A stretch of 56,773 nt of DNA from Puniceicoccaceae bacterium (GTDB lineage Bacteria > Verrucomicrobiota > Verrucomicrobiia > Opitutales > Coraliomargaritaceae). Below, piece after piece: positions 47,529-56,773 of the stretch. A model generated the notes under the pieces. The model was not told where the DNA came from, searched no databases, and saw only the letters and a program-made list of their open reading frames with translations. The DNA lies in the NCBI GenBank assembly GCA_017857255.1, contig JAFMDL010000005.1, forward strand, positions 1-56,773. The letters are read 5' to 3'. Position 1 is the first letter of the stretch. Each line of letters opens with the position of its first letter. Made by a program: the position numbers and the translations under genes.

Positions 47529-47999
47529 ATGGCCTCATACAATAAAGTCATCCTAATGGGCAACCTCACTCGTGATCCAGAATTACGTGTGACGGCTAAT
47601 GGTAATTCGATTTGCAAGTTGGGTCTGGCTACTTCTCGAGTTTACTCGACGAAGGATGGCGAACGCCGCGAAGAGACAACTTTTGTCGACATCGATGCAT
47701 TTGGCAAGCAAGCCGAGGTAATTAGCAAGTATATGCGCAAGGGGCGCCCGATTATGGTCGAGGGCCGCTTAAAGCTGGATCAGTGGGAATCTGATGGGCA
47801 AAAGCGCAGTAAGCTTAGTGTGGTGCTCGAGAACTTTCAGTTTATTGGTGGACGCGAAGAAAATGATGGTGGCAATACCAGTGGCTATGAGAATAGTTCG
47901 CCCCCAGCTCGTACGACTGCCCAACCTGAAGCATCACCAGCTCCAGCAACTAATTTCTCTAATGACAACGACACGCTCGATGAAGACGTGCCGTTTTAA
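47529..47999 (+). CDS. ssb: Single-stranded DNA-binding protein
   Basis: OB-fold ssDNA-binding protein, 156 residues. KVILMGNLTRDPELRVTANG, CKLGLATSR, FVDIDAFGKQAEVISKYMRK and GRLKLDQWESDGQKRSKL mark the core; a Pro/Asn/Thr-rich linker leads to the acidic tip DEDVPF that recruits repair partners. Between rpsF and rplI. Confidence 0.96.
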   Translation: MASYNKVILMGNLTRDPELRVTANGNSICKLGLATSRVYSTKDGERREETTFVDIDAFGKQAEVISKYMRKGRPIMVEGRLKLDQWESDGQKRSKLSVVLENFQFIGGREENDGGNTSGYENSSPPARTTAQPEASPAPATNFSNDNDTLDEDVPF

Positions 48000-48042
48000 G
48001 TAATTTTTCTCCTTTATTATAGTTTAAACTAAAGATCGTATC

Positions 48043-48546
48043 ATGGCTAACTCAGAAGTTCTCCTCCTTCAACCCATCCATGGCCTTGGCGCCGAGGGTG
48101 ACACTGTAACAGTGCGCGCAGGTTATGCACGTAATTTCCTGCTTCCGCGCAAGCAAGCTTTACCTATTACTCAGGCAAACAAAAAGCACGTCGAGTCGCT
48201 ACTCAAAGCGCGCGAGGCTCGTGAACAGAAAGAGTTTGAAAATGCTCGCGAACTCAGTGAAAAGATCGGCAAAATCAGCATTGCGATTGCAGTGAAGACC
48301 GGCGAGGGCGGTAAGATGTTTGGTGCTGTGACAGCGAATGATTTGATCGAGCGCCTCAAAGAAGAGGGTGTTGAGTTGGTTAAAAAGCAACTCGGTTTAG
48401 CACAACCGATCAAGGATCTTGGCTCACATTCTGCGACGATCAAGTTGCATGCTGATGTTGAAGCTGAGCTCAAATTTGAAGTGGTCTCTGAAAATCCGAT
48501 TGAAGAAGCAGCGACTGAAGACGCTTCTGAGGAAGACGAAGATTAA
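48043..48546 (+). CDS. rplI: 50S ribosomal protein L9
   Basis: L9 starts MANSEVLLLQPIHGLGAEGD, then VTVRAGYARNFLLPRKQALP, a long connecting helix (about 50-80) and a C-terminal domain (GKMFGAVTANDLIERLKEEG, SHSATIKLHADVEAEL). The acidic tail brings it to 167 residues. It follows ssb directly (43 bases) with no rpsR between. Confidence 0.95.
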   Translation: MANSEVLLLQPIHGLGAEGDTVTVRAGYARNFLLPRKQALPITQANKKHVESLLKAREAREQKEFENARELSEKIGKISIAIAVKTGEGGKMFGAVTANDLIERLKEEGVELVKKQLGLAQPIKDLGSHSATIKLHADVEAELKFEVVSENPIEEAATEDASEEDED

Positions 48547-48583
48547 GCCACTTATTACGGACGATTAGATACTAGCCAGTTCC

Positions 48584-50032
48584 ATGCCGACTGATTCCAC
48601 GAATTCTTCTTACGGTCGCGACAATAGTGGGCGTAAGTTTCGTGGTGATTCTCGTAAGTCGGATAGCGTTTCTGACGAGATCCGTGTGCAGCCTCACAAT
48701 GTGGAGGCAGAAGAGGGCTTGCTCGCAGCTTGTCTAATTGATGGCGGTCGCGAGATCCTTACAGATTGCATCGAGGCGAAGATTGCGCCCGCATATTTTT
48801 TCAAGACCTCACACCAAGAGCTCTATCGTGCACTGCTCGCATTGTATGAGACGGGTGATCCAATAGATGAGATCTTGTTGCTGGACTACCTGCGTAAAAA
48901 TGGCATGGAGGAAGATGTCGGTGGCATCGCAGCTATTTATGCGATTCAAAATCGTATTGAGACTCCGGCGCACGCACGTTACTTCACTCGTATTGTTCAC
49001 GAAAAGTATTTGCTACGTCGGCTAATTCGTACGTCTCGCGAAACGATTGAGGCTTGTTATGAGCAGCAAGAGGACATGTCCACGTTCATCGAGAAGATTG
49101 AGCAAGACATTTTTGAGATTAGTAGTGGTCGTGTGACTGAGGGAGCGACTCCGATTCGTGAGGCGTTGGATGGAGCAGTGAATAACATTCAAGCGCTGTT
49201 GAGTGGTAAGGATGATATCGATGGTGTGTTATCGGGATTCCGCGACTTAGATGGCATGACCTATGGTTTCCATCCTGGGCAGATGATCGTGCTCGCCGCT
49301 CGCCCATCTGTGGGTAAGACCTCATTGGCGATGAACTTTGCAGAGCATGCCATGCTGCCTGCTGGTGGTCGCAAGTCTGCTGGTGTGCTTGTATTTAGTC
49401 TGGAAATGACTGCAGAAGATTTGGCGATGCGCTTAATCTGTAGCCGCTCGCGAGTAGACATGAAGCGCATCCGCGACCGAGTCGTATCCAAGCAGGATAT
49501 GGCCGACATTGTTACGACGACCAAAGAGTTGAAGCAGTCGCCGCTCTGGATTGACGATAATTCTAGTTCTACGATTTTAGATATCCGTGCGAAGGCGCGC
49601 CGATTACATACCAAAAACAAGCTAGGGCTGGTGGTGGTGGACTACTTACAATTGATCCGAGGCTCAGATCCACGCGTGCCGCGTGAGCAGCAAATTGCTG
49701 ATATGTCCCGAGGAATGAAGGGTATGGCCAAGGAGCTTGGTGTGCCAGTTGTAGTGCTCAGTCAGCTAAACCGTGAGTCTGAGAAAGAAAATCGTGATCC
49801 TCGTATCTCGGATTTGCGTGAGTCAGGTTCGATTGAGCAAGATGCTGACGTTGTCTTGCTATTACATCGGCCAAAGAAGCGTGACGATGACGAAGCAGTG
49901 CAGGATGGGGCAATGCCAAGCGATGTAGAGCACATAAAATTAATCATCGCTAAGCAGCGTAATGGCCCAATCGGAGATGTTGATTTAACCTTCGTGCGTC
50001 GTTATACTCGCTACGAAAATTTTCATCGCTAG
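48584..50032 (+). CDS. dnaB: Replicative DNA helicase DnaB
   Basis: Hexameric fork helicase, 482 residues. The N-terminal domain starts at [19 protein letters not shown] after a 30-residue polar leader. The Walker A is ARPSVGKTS (239-247). [28 protein letters not shown] with Walker B Asp, [20 protein letters not shown] and [17 protein letters not shown] are DnaB signatures. No intein. Thirty-one bases before bamA. Confidence 0.97.
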   Translation: MPTDSTNSSYGRDNSGRKFRGDSRKSDSVSDEIRVQPHNVEAEEGLLAACLIDGGREILTDCIEAKIAPAYFFKTSHQELYRALLALYETGDPIDEILLLDYLRKNGMEEDVGGIAAIYAIQNRIETPAHARYFTRIVHEKYLLRRLIRTSRETIEACYEQQEDMSTFIEKIEQDIFEISSGRVTEGATPIREALDGAVNNIQALLSGKDDIDGVLSGFRDLDGMTYGFHPGQMIVLAARPSVGKTSLAMNFAEHAMLPAGGRKSAGVLVFSLEMTAEDLAMRLICSRSRVDMKRIRDRVVSKQDMADIVTTTKELKQSPLWIDDNSSSTILDIRAKARRLHTKNKLGLVVVDYLQLIRGSDPRVPREQQIADMSRGMKGMAKELGVPVVVLSQLNRESEKENRDPRISDLRESGSIEQDADVVLLLHRPKKRDDDEAVQDGAMPSDVEHIKLIIAKQRNGPIGDVDLTFVRRYTRYENFHR

Positions 50033-50062
50033 TCCCGAACGAATACTTACATATAATACCCA

Positions 50063-52420
50063 ATGCGATTTTTTAAGATACTACGCTGCTCGCTTGTCAG
50101 CCTTTTGGCGATTACCTGCTCATTGTCTTTATCAGCTCAGGATACTAAAGAGTATCCTAAGGTGCATGAAGTCCGAGTCGAGTTCGATGGCTTCCAGTCT
50201 GTGAGTGAGGAGTTTGTCTTCGGTAACGTGCAGTTGCGAGCGGGTATGGATTATAATACCGCTTTGGTCGATCAATCGATACGCACACTGTATGGCACGG
50301 GGCATTTCGAATTTGTCGAAGTCAAGGTAGAGACTGCTCAGGATGGCTCGGTAATCGTAATCTTTGAAGTGATTCCCAAGTATACCATCGAGCGCATTGC
50401 TTATTCAGGTAACAAGAAATACAAAAATGAGCGTTTATCTTCGAAGGGTGAGCTTGAAGCCGGCCTGCCACTGGATGAATATCAAGTGAGTGAAGCCGCT
50501 GACAAGATCGAGGCTTACTATGTGGAAAAAGGGTTTCCAGACGTGACTGTCGATTACCGAATTCAACGTGATGAGGCGACTGGTTATGCCGTGGTGTTGT
50601 ATGACATTGATGAAGGTTCAAATGTGAAGATCAAAGGGCTGTTCTTTGAAGGGAATGTAGCTATCGATGATAAGGAATTGGCCAAAGTACTTGAGACTCA
50701 GAAACGCGATTGGCTTTCCTGGTTGACTGGCTCCGGACGCTTTGATCAAAAAAAGTTTAAGGAGGATCTGGAGCTTCTCCGCACCTACTACCGCAACCAA
50801 GGTTATTTGGATATTACTGTGGATGAGGATAGTGTCGTGCTCGCCTATAAGTCGGATGGACATCTTGAGATCACAATCCCAGTGATTGAAGGCCAATTTT
50901 ATACGCTTGGGGAGATGTCGATTGAGAATGCGACTATTTATACTACAGGGGAACTTTTGAGCGTCGTTGATTTGGCACCTGGCACAGCATTTTCCCCAGA
51001 AAAAGTAGATGCTGCTGCAGCGGATATTCGCGAATATTACACCTCTCGAGGTTATTTGGATGCGGGTGTACGCGCGGAACGTGTCCCGAATATGCAAACT
51101 CGTGCGATCGATCTCGTGTTCCGAGTGCGTGAGAGTGAAAAATTCTATGTCGAGTCGATTAAGGTAGAGGGTAACACGATTACCAAGACTCGAGTCATTA
51201 TTCGTGAGTTGGCGCTTCGTCCAGGTGATGTGTTTGATTTGAAGCGTATGAATACGAGTGAAAATCGTTTGCGTAATACGCGTTACTTTGGTGATGTACG
51301 AATGACTCCTGAGTCAACAAATGTTCCAGGTCGGCGTGATCTGAGTGTGACAGTGAGTGAAGGGCGTACCGGTAATTTCACTTTTGGTGCGGGTTTTGGA
51401 TCAGTCGAGAGTGCTGTGGTCTATTTCGAACTCACGCAGGGTAATTTCGATCTATTTAACTGGCGTTCTGGCTTTCGTGGTGACGGACAAAAGTTCCGTT
51501 TTCGAGCCTCCTTGGGTAGTACCAGTAATGAGGTTATTGTCGCCTTTGAGGAGCCTTGGCTTTTCGAGCAGCGTTTAGCATTTGGTGTCGAGTTGTTCCG
51601 CCGTGAGTCAGACTACAACAGTAGTGACTACAATGAGTTGCGTACCGGCTTTGAACTCTATCTGCGCCGCCGTCTTTTCGAGTTGGTTGAAGCGCGTATG
51701 TCATACCGTTTCGAGATCGTAGAGATTTTTGACGTTAATATGGGCACTTACCCAGACGCAAATGACGGCATTGCCGATGTGTTTCAGGCGGCTGATGGCG
51801 AGAAGGATGTTGTGTCCAAGGTGGGCTTGACCTTACTTCGTGATACGCGTGATTCCTTGATGTTTACGCGTAGAGGAAATCGCACTTCCTTGATGTCGGA
51901 GCTGGCAGGCCTCGGCGGTGATGTAAACTATCTGAAGTTAGAGGCGCGCACGGCTCATTTCATCCCAACCTTTGATCTTTATGAACAGACATTCTCTATC
52001 ATTGGGCGTGTTGGCACTGTTTCTACCTACAGTAACAGTGATGAAGTCCCATTTTATGACCGCTTTTACCTTGGTGGTCCTGACAGTTTACGTGGCTTTG
52101 AGCACCGCGACGTAGGCCCGCGCGATAATGATGATGAGGATGAAGCCATTGGTGGTAATTCTTACGGTATGTTATCTTTTGAATATGGCTTCAGAATTGC
52201 GGAACCTTTGGGTCTGGTTGCTTTCTATGATTGTGGCTTTGTGAATGAGTCCGATTATGATTTTAGTCCTTCAAATTATGCGTCCAACTGGGGTATTGGG
52301 GCACGTATCATTATGATGGGTTCTCCACTTAAATTAGATCTTGGTATTCCGATTACTGTTCCTGACGACGCCGAAGACAATGGCGCTCAGTTTAATTTTT
52401 CTTTTGGCACTCGCTTCTAA
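50063..52420 (+). CDS. bamA: Outer-membrane protein assembly factor BamA
   Basis: Inserts beta-barrel proteins in the outer membrane. Signal peptide [20 protein letters not shown]; five POTRA-like repeats in about 25-420 ([80 protein letters not shown]) and a C-terminal barrel from about 430. The barrel shows the [20 protein letters not shown] loop and ends in Phe (NFSFGTRF). 785 residues. Followed by the skp-like chaperone gene and lpxD, the standard envelope cluster. Confidence 0.96.
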   Translation: MRFFKILRCSLVSLLAITCSLSLSAQDTKEYPKVHEVRVEFDGFQSVSEEFVFGNVQLRAGMDYNTALVDQSIRTLYGTGHFEFVEVKVETAQDGSVIVIFEVIPKYTIERIAYSGNKKYKNERLSSKGELEAGLPLDEYQVSEAADKIEAYYVEKGFPDVTVDYRIQRDEATGYAVVLYDIDEGSNVKIKGLFFEGNVAIDDKELAKVLETQKRDWLSWLTGSGRFDQKKFKEDLELLRTYYRNQGYLDITVDEDSVVLAYKSDGHLEITIPVIEGQFYTLGEMSIENATIYTTGELLSVVDLAPGTAFSPEKVDAAAADIREYYTSRGYLDAGVRAERVPNMQTRAIDLVFRVRESEKFYVESIKVEGNTITKTRVIIRELALRPGDVFDLKRMNTSENRLRNTRYFGDVRMTPESTNVPGRRDLSVTVSEGRTGNFTFGAGFGSVESAVVYFELTQGNFDLFNWRSGFRGDGQKFRFRASLGSTSNEVIVAFEEPWLFEQRLAFGVELFRRESDYNSSDYNELRTGFELYLRRRLFELVEARMSYRFEIVEIFDVNMGTYPDANDGIADVFQAADGEKDVVSKVGLTLLRDTRDSLMFTRRGNRTSLMSELAGLGGDVNYLKLEARTAHFIPTFDLYEQTFSIIGRVGTVSTYSNSDEVPFYDRFYLGGPDSLRGFEHRDVGPRDNDDEDEAIGGNSYGMLSFEYGFRIAEPLGLVAFYDCGFVNESDYDFSPSNYASNWGIGARIIMMGSPLKLDLGIPITVPDDAEDNGAQFNFSFGTRF

Positions 52421-52462
52421 TCTTGCTTACATTTATAAAAATATAACCTCAAATTACATAAT

Positions 52463-53002
52463 ATGAAAAAAACAATTACTCTCTTTCTTGCGTCACTTTT
52501 CTGCGCTGCAGCTCTGTTCGCTCAAAAAACTCCGGTTGTCGCTACTGTCAACGTACAGCGTATTCTTAATGATTACACTGAATTCCAGGCTGCAGTCGAG
52601 AAGGTCAAGGGTTCAGTCGCTCCTGTAGAAGAAGAAATGAAAAAGATGCAATCAAATCTTGAAGCCATTGTAACCAAAGGGCGTGAAGCAGAAGCTAAAG
52701 CTAAAAACCCGGCATTAGGTGATGAAGCGAAGGCCGAGGCCAAGGCTGAGATTGCTGGCCTGCAAGCACAACTACAGGCAGCACAGGTTGAGTTACAACA
52801 GTTCCGTCAACAAGCACAGCAACTCGCACAGCAAGGCCAGCAAGAAGAGCTTGCACCGTTGCAGCAGAAAGCGGTTGAGGCAGTCAAGGAAGTCGCGAAA
52901 GACAAGGGCATCGACCTCGTTGTGCCGATCAATTCTGTCGTATACTCGTCTGATGAACTGGAGATCTCAGATGCTGTCATTGCGGTATTGAACGCCCAGT
53001 AA
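52463..53002 (+). CDS. OmpH/Skp-family periplasmic chaperone
   Basis: A 179-residue coiled-coil chaperone that carries unfolded outer-membrane proteins to BamA. Signal peptide MKKTITLFLASLFCAAALFA; the tail-to-tip helices are rich in Gln/Ala/Glu (QLQAAQVELQQFRQQAQQLA). The core VATVNVQRILNDYTEFQAAV and terminal IDLVVPINSVVYSSDELEIS frame the coil, as in Skp. Flanked by bamA and lpxD, which supports the assignment. A terminator follows. Confidence 0.9.
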   Translation: MKKTITLFLASLFCAAALFAQKTPVVATVNVQRILNDYTEFQAAVEKVKGSVAPVEEEMKKMQSNLEAIVTKGREAEAKAKNPALGDEAKAEAKAEIAGLQAQLQAAQVELQQFRQQAQQLAQQGQQEELAPLQQKAVEAVKEVAKDKGIDLVVPINSVVYSSDELEISDAVIAVLNAQ

Positions 53003-53025
53003 GTTTCTTATTATTTACAATATCT

Positions 53026-53058
53026 AAAACCCTGTTCTCGCTAAGGACAGGGTTTTTT
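53026..53058 (+). terminator. Rho-independent terminator between skp-like gene and lpxD
   Basis: AAAACCCTGTTC (53026-53037) pairs with GGACAGGGTTTT (53045-53056), 12 pairs with one wobble, loop TCGCTAA, then a T-run. It lies inside the envelope cluster, 14 bases before lpxD, so lpxD may be partly uncoupled. Confidence 0.85.
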
Positions 53059-53072
53059 GTTCTACCTAGCAG

Positions 53073-54131
53073 ATGCCATTTACTTATTCTATTCAACGTA
53101 TCTTGGAAATCGTCGGTGATGATGCGCAATGCTTTGGTGAATACCAAGGAAGTATCACAGGTATCGGCTCGCTATCTGAGGCAGTGGCAGGTGACTTGTC
53201 TTTCTTAGGGAACCCTAAATATCGTGAGTTGGTAGCAGATTCAGCGGCGTCTGTGGTGCTCCTACCTCTAGATTACACCGAAGCTCCAAAGGCGAAGCAG
53301 TTGTACATTAAGGTGGAAAATCCCTCTTATGCACTTGCGTTGCTATGCCGTGATATGGAGAAAAGTTTGCAGCCACCTGCTGAGGTTGGAGTGCATCCGA
53401 CAGCATTTGTCGATTTAGATGCGGTGGTTTCTCCGGCAGCGTCGGTCGGTCCATTCTGTTACATCGGAAAAGGCGCAGTCGTTGGGGCTGCAGTACTCGA
53501 AGCGCATGTGAGTATTGGTAAGTATGCTAAGATCGGTGATGAAACACATATATTCTCACAAGTGGTAGTCGGTGATTATTGTGAGATCGGCCCGCGTAAT
53601 CGGCTCCAACCAAGCTGTGTCATCGGCTCGGATGGTTATGGCTATGAATTTACTAAGGGTGCTCATCAACGTGTGCCACAGATAGGGAATGTGGTGACTG
53701 AGGCTGACGTGGATGTCGGGGCAAATACTAGTATTGATCGAGCTCGATTCGGGTCGACGGTGATTGGTACGGGTACCAAAATTGATAATTTGGTGCAAAT
53801 CGCCCATAATGTGCGCATTGGTAAGCACTGCCTAATCATTGGGCAATCTGGGATCAGTGGAAGCACAGAGCTGGGTGACGGTGTCGTGCTGGCAGGGCAA
53901 GCGGGTGTCGCTGGCCATTTAAAGATCGGGGACGGTGCGATGATTGCGGGTGGAGCTGGTGTCCCACATTCACTGGAGCCGAATGCCAAGGTGCGTGGTC
54001 CAACAGGTGAGCCTATGATGCTATACAATCGTATCATGGTTTTACAGCGACGACTTCCCGACCTATTCAAAAGGTTCGATAAAGTGGAGAAAAGTATCGA
54101 ATCTTTAGCTAAACGTGACACACATGGATAA
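53073..54131 (+). CDS. lpxD: UDP-3-O-acylglucosamine N-acyltransferase LpxD
   Basis: Adds the N-linked acyl chain of lipid A. The 352-residue chain has the N-terminal uridine-binding domain (SLSEAVAGDLSFLGNPKYRE), then a left-handed beta-helix of hexapeptide repeats from about 105 to 310 with the catalytic His region NLVQIAHNVRIGKHCLIIGQ and DGYGYEFTKGAHQRVPQIGN. A helix closes the chain (VLQRRLPDLFKRFDKVEKS). Starts MPFTYSIQRILEIVG. prs follows after five bases. Confidence 0.95.
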   Translation: MPFTYSIQRILEIVGDDAQCFGEYQGSITGIGSLSEAVAGDLSFLGNPKYRELVADSAASVVLLPLDYTEAPKAKQLYIKVENPSYALALLCRDMEKSLQPPAEVGVHPTAFVDLDAVVSPAASVGPFCYIGKGAVVGAAVLEAHVSIGKYAKIGDETHIFSQVVVGDYCEIGPRNRLQPSCVIGSDGYGYEFTKGAHQRVPQIGNVVTEADVDVGANTSIDRARFGSTVIGTGTKIDNLVQIAHNVRIGKHCLIIGQSGISGSTELGDGVVLAGQAGVAGHLKIGDGAMIAGGAGVPHSLEPNAKVRGPTGEPMMLYNRIMVLQRRLPDLFKRFDKVEKSIESLAKRDTHG

Positions 54132-54136
54132 TTGAT

Positions 54137-55087
54137 ATGAAAGAAAGCTCACTGAAAATATTCTGCGGAAATTCTAACCCGAAATTGGCGAAAGATATTT
54201 GCGACTATCTGGATGTGCCTCTTGGCGATGCGACGGTAGTTAGCTTTCCAGATGGTGAGAGTTTTGTCCGTATCAATGAGAACATTCGCGGTGCTGATAT
54301 TTTTATAATCCAGTCCACTTGCAATCCGGCAAATCAGCATTTGATGGAGTTGTTCATTATGATTGATGCGGCTCGTCGCGCTTCGGCTCGAAGTATCACT
54401 GCGGTGATTCCTTTTTACGGCTATGCTCGACAAGACCGGAAAGATCAGCCGCGTGTGCCAATTACATCCAAGCTAGTAGCCAACTTGTTGGTTTCTGCAG
54501 GCGCGACCCGAGTGTTAACTGTGGATCTTCACGCCCAGCAGATTCAGGGTTTCTTTGATATCCCAGTGGATCATCTTTACGCGTCACCTGTCCTGTTTGA
54601 GTATTTGAAGAATATCGACACTAGCAATTTAACGCTCTTTTCGCCCGATGTTGGTGGCATGAAGATGGCGTCAGCCTATGCTGGTATGCTAGATGTACCG
54701 CTCGGCTTTATTGCGAAACGACGTACTTCGGCAGAGACCGTGGAGGCGACCTCGCTGGTGGGCGATGTTGAGGGGCGCGATATACTTCTGGTTGATGACA
54801 TGACTGAGACCGCAGGTACTTTGTGCGCCGCGGCTGAATTATTGAAGAAAAATGGCGCGAAGAGCGTCATGGCCGCAGTCAGCCATGGGGTACTCAACGA
54901 TATGGGCTACGAGCGACTTTCCAGTGGATTGTTGGATCGCTTAATCACTACGGATACCACTCCGGTTGAACAGCGTGACGGCGTGCCGATCACCGTGCTC
55001 AGTGTTGCGGAATTGTTGGGAGAGGGGATAAAGCGTATTCACGGTAATGCGAGTGTGACCAGTCTCTTTGAAATTAAAGGATTTTAG
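54137..55087 (+). CDS. prs: Ribose-phosphate pyrophosphokinase
   Basis: Makes PRPP from ribose-5-phosphate and ATP. KIFCGNSNPKLAKDICDYLD, FPDGESFVRINENIRGADIF, VIPFYGYARQDRKDQPRVPI, VLTVDLHAQQIQGFFDIPVD and the PRPP loop ILLVDDMTETAGTL are the family blocks. 316 residues, normal. metX begins nine bases after its stop. Confidence 0.96.
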   Translation: MKESSLKIFCGNSNPKLAKDICDYLDVPLGDATVVSFPDGESFVRINENIRGADIFIIQSTCNPANQHLMELFIMIDAARRASARSITAVIPFYGYARQDRKDQPRVPITSKLVANLLVSAGATRVLTVDLHAQQIQGFFDIPVDHLYASPVLFEYLKNIDTSNLTLFSPDVGGMKMASAYAGMLDVPLGFIAKRRTSAETVEATSLVGDVEGRDILLVDDMTETAGTLCAAAELLKKNGAKSVMAAVSHGVLNDMGYERLSSGLLDRLITTDTTPVEQRDGVPITVLSVAELLGEGIKRIHGNASVTSLFEIKGF

Positions 55088-55096
55088 AGTATAGAA

Positions 55097-56236
55097 ATGA
55101 ATGATTCTGAAGCAGCGCAGCAAGCTCCCGCCGAAGGCGAGGTGGGCTTGGTCGAGTCTCAGGATTTCGTTTCGAATGAACCTTTTCAGTTCGAGTCTGG
55201 CGGCACGATCCCAGAACTGACGCTCCGTTATGAAACCTATGGCCGTCTCAATGCTGCCAAGGACAATGCGATTCTGATTTGCCACGCATTGAGCGGTAAC
55301 CATCACTGCGCCGGTGTTCATAGCATGGATGAGCGAAAGCCCGGCTGGTGGAATTTTGTGATTGGGCCAGGTAAGCCGATTGATACCTCGCGCTATTTCG
55401 TGATTTGTTCTAATGCCTTGGGCGGGTGCTCAGGGTCATCGGGGCCGTATTCGATCAACCCCAAAACAGGGCAGCGCTATCGCTTGGATTTTCCTAAATT
55501 GACGGTGCGTGATATGGTCAAGGCTCAGAGTCTGTTAGTGGACTCGCTGGGTATTGACTGTTTGCATGCAGTTCTCGGCGGGAGTATGGGCGGGATGCAA
55601 ACCTTGCAATGGGCAATTGACTTCCCCAATCGGGTCGGTCGCTACATTGCGATGGCCTGTTGTGCGCGGCACAATGCACAGGCAATTGCGTTTAATGATA
55701 CCGGACGCCAAGCGATTGTGCGTGATCCAGTCTGGGACAATGGCAATTATGATCCAGATTCACCGCCAGGCCATGGCTTGTCAGTGGCACGGATGATGGC
55801 ACACATTACCTATTTGTCGGATGCTGGAATGGAGGCGAAATTTGGTCGTAAACGCCGTTCGGTTGAGCCTGGTGCAGAGCATTTTGACGTTGAATTTGAA
55901 GTGGAGAGTTATCTGCGCTATCAGGGACAAAGCTTTGTCGGGCGCTTCGACGCCAATACGTATTTATATCTCACCAAAGCACTCGATCGGTTTGATTTAC
56001 ATGGTCCGGTATCTCTGGATGATACGCTCGCAGCAGTAACAGCCCCTGGGTTAGTCGTTGGGTTTACCTCCGATTGGCTTTACCCGCCGCAGGGTAATCG
56101 TGAAGTTGCCGAGGCACTACTACGCTTGGGCAAAGATGCGACCTATGCCGAGTTGGAGATGGATTTTGGGCATGACTCGTTTCTCGTGCGCTCGCCGGAA
56201 CTCTATAATTTGATACGAACTTTTTTGGATCGTTAG
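55097..56236 (+). CDS. metX: Homoserine O-acetyltransferase
   Basis: First committed step of methionine synthesis. The alpha/beta-hydrolase shows LTLRYETYGRLNAAKDN-type TYGRLN, ILICHALSGNHHCAG, the nucleophile elbow VLGGSMGGMQTLQWAIDFP, the Asp in VGFTSDWLYPP and the terminal His in MDFGHDSFLV. 379 residues. Followed by metW after four bases, the usual metXW pair. Some enzymes with this sequence act as succinyltransferases. Confidence 0.95.
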   Translation: MNDSEAAQQAPAEGEVGLVESQDFVSNEPFQFESGGTIPELTLRYETYGRLNAAKDNAILICHALSGNHHCAGVHSMDERKPGWWNFVIGPGKPIDTSRYFVICSNALGGCSGSSGPYSINPKTGQRYRLDFPKLTVRDMVKAQSLLVDSLGIDCLHAVLGGSMGGMQTLQWAIDFPNRVGRYIAMACCARHNAQAIAFNDTGRQAIVRDPVWDNGNYDPDSPPGHGLSVARMMAHITYLSDAGMEAKFGRKRRSVEPGAEHFDVEFEVESYLRYQGQSFVGRFDANTYLYLTKALDRFDLHGPVSLDDTLAAVTAPGLVVGFTSDWLYPPQGNREVAEALLRLGKDATYAELEMDFGHDSFLVRSPELYNLIRTFLDR

Positions 56237-56240
56237 TGCA

Positions 56241-56773
56241 ATGACTCACAGTAACAAGAGACGTCAAGTCGATTACCAAATCATCGCCCGCTGGGTCGGT
56301 GAGGGCGATCGCGTACTCGATTTGGGCTGTGGCAGAGGCGTGCTACTCGAGTATTTAAAGCAAAAGAAGTCAGTCTATGGTGTCGGTGTGGATATTAGCT
56401 TTGAGCGTATCCTCAGCTGTGTAAAGCGAGGCGTGCCCGCGTATCATGGTGATGTGGGTGCACTATTGGCGACATTTGATGACAATGCGTTTGATCGCGT
56501 GATTTTCAGCCGTTCGGTTGAATTAGTTGACGATCCGGATGCGATCTTGGCAGAAGGCTTACGTGTCGGCAAGCGCGTGACGGTTGGTTTCGTCAACCAT
56601 GGCTTCTGGGTGAATCGCCTGAATTTCCTTTTTAAAGGGCAGCGCACCATCAATGAAGTGTATCCGCGTGCATGGTATGAGACCCTGCCGTCGAATCCAT
56701 TTTCAGTCAGCGAGTTTGATGCATTTTGCCAAGCACGGCAAATTAAGATCGAGAACCGCGTCTATCTTTCCGG
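56241..56773 (+). CDS. metW: Methionine biosynthesis protein MetW (cut by window end)
   Basis: N-terminal part (177 codons) of a class I SAM-dependent-methyltransferase-like protein that pairs with MetX. It starts MTHSNKRRQVDYQIIARWV, then DRVLDLGCGRGVLLEYLKQK (SAM-loop motif I), YGVGVDISFERILSCVKRGV, FSRSVELVDDPDAILAEGLR and VGFVNHGFWVNRLNFLFKG. No stop is reached before the window ends. Confidence 0.93.
   Translation, partial: MTHSNKRRQVDYQIIARWVGEGDRVLDLGCGRGVLLEYLKQKKSVYGVGVDISFERILSCVKRGVPAYHGDVGALLATFDDNAFDRVIFSRSVELVDDPDAILAEGLRVGKRVTVGFVNHGFWVNRLNFLFKGQRTINEVYPRAWYETLPSNPFSVSEFDAFCQARQIKIENRVYLS

Overview
This is a chromosomal segment from a Gram-negative bacterium, densely packed with housekeeping genes on both strands. 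Outer-membrane and lipopolysaccharide genes (bamA, a skp/ompH-like chaperone, lpxD, lgt), the MEP isoprenoid genes ispD and ispE, a bacterial-type glgC, the SUF iron-sulfur system, an arginine decarboxylase plus carboxynorspermidine decarboxylase polyamine route, and a secreted protein with a PEP-CTERM-like tail point to the PVC group. My best guess is a marine Verrucomicrobiota of the Opitutia/Puniceicoccaceae (Coraliomargarita-like) type. That placement rests on remembered protein character, not on a search. I see no tRNA, rRNA, prophage, insertion sequence or CRISPR array, and no gene-free stretch longer than 300 bases.

Layout. 0-2.4 kb: an SMP-30-type lactonase and cysS (minus strand, visibly richer in G+C). 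2.5-7.9 kb: hemB, a CNNM/CorC-like membrane protein, a PEGA lipoprotein, a lone gcvH and speA. 7.9-16.1 kb: a long minus-strand run of pyrF, ispD, a DinG-type helicase, a PP2C phosphatase, a TPR protein, a DUF1294 protein and an AddB-like nuclease. 16.2-20.6 kb: ispE, ptsI and an HtrA protease (plus). 20.7-23.7 kb: ribH-nusB-ftsY-aroB (minus). 23.8-27.7 kb: tgt, recO-DUF502, a HAD phosphatase and the PEP-CTERM-like protein. 27.9-32.6 kb: a fur-like regulator followed by sufC-sufB-sufD-sufT (minus). 32.9-41.3 kb: rsmE, a PAS/RsbU phosphatase, dtd-mpg, glmS, glgC, a tandem universal stress protein and lgt. 41.4-45.7 kb: a LysM protein, parB, a cNMP-binding histidine kinase with an uncatalogued 45-residue membrane protein, and nspC. 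45.9 kb to the end: a long plus-strand run rplY-pth-rpsF-ssb-rplI-dnaB-bamA-skp-lpxD-prs-metX-metW, with metW cut by the window edge.

How the genes work together. The fur-suf block is a self-contained Fe-S assembly operon with a perfect 7-1-7 palindrome of PerR/Fur-box type in its promoter region. The right-hand run joins translation, replication and outer-membrane assembly. ispD/ispE, glmS/lpxD/lgt and bamA/skp serve isoprenoid and envelope building.

Most notable observations: (1) ispD has no ATG, GTG, TTG or CTG start in frame; an AUC codon is the best candidate. (2) Several unrelated families of short word-like repeats sit between genes, including a perfect 30-bp inverted repeat and a 41-bp imperfect one upstream of tgt. 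(3) The Fur-like regulator and the tRNA-guanine transglycosylase each lack metal ligands that are normally conserved. (4) Shine-Dalgarno motifs are nearly absent across the window. (5) A 45-residue membrane protein overlaps the histidine kinase start by ATGA. (6) rpsR is missing from the usual rpsF-ssb-rpsR-rplI order.
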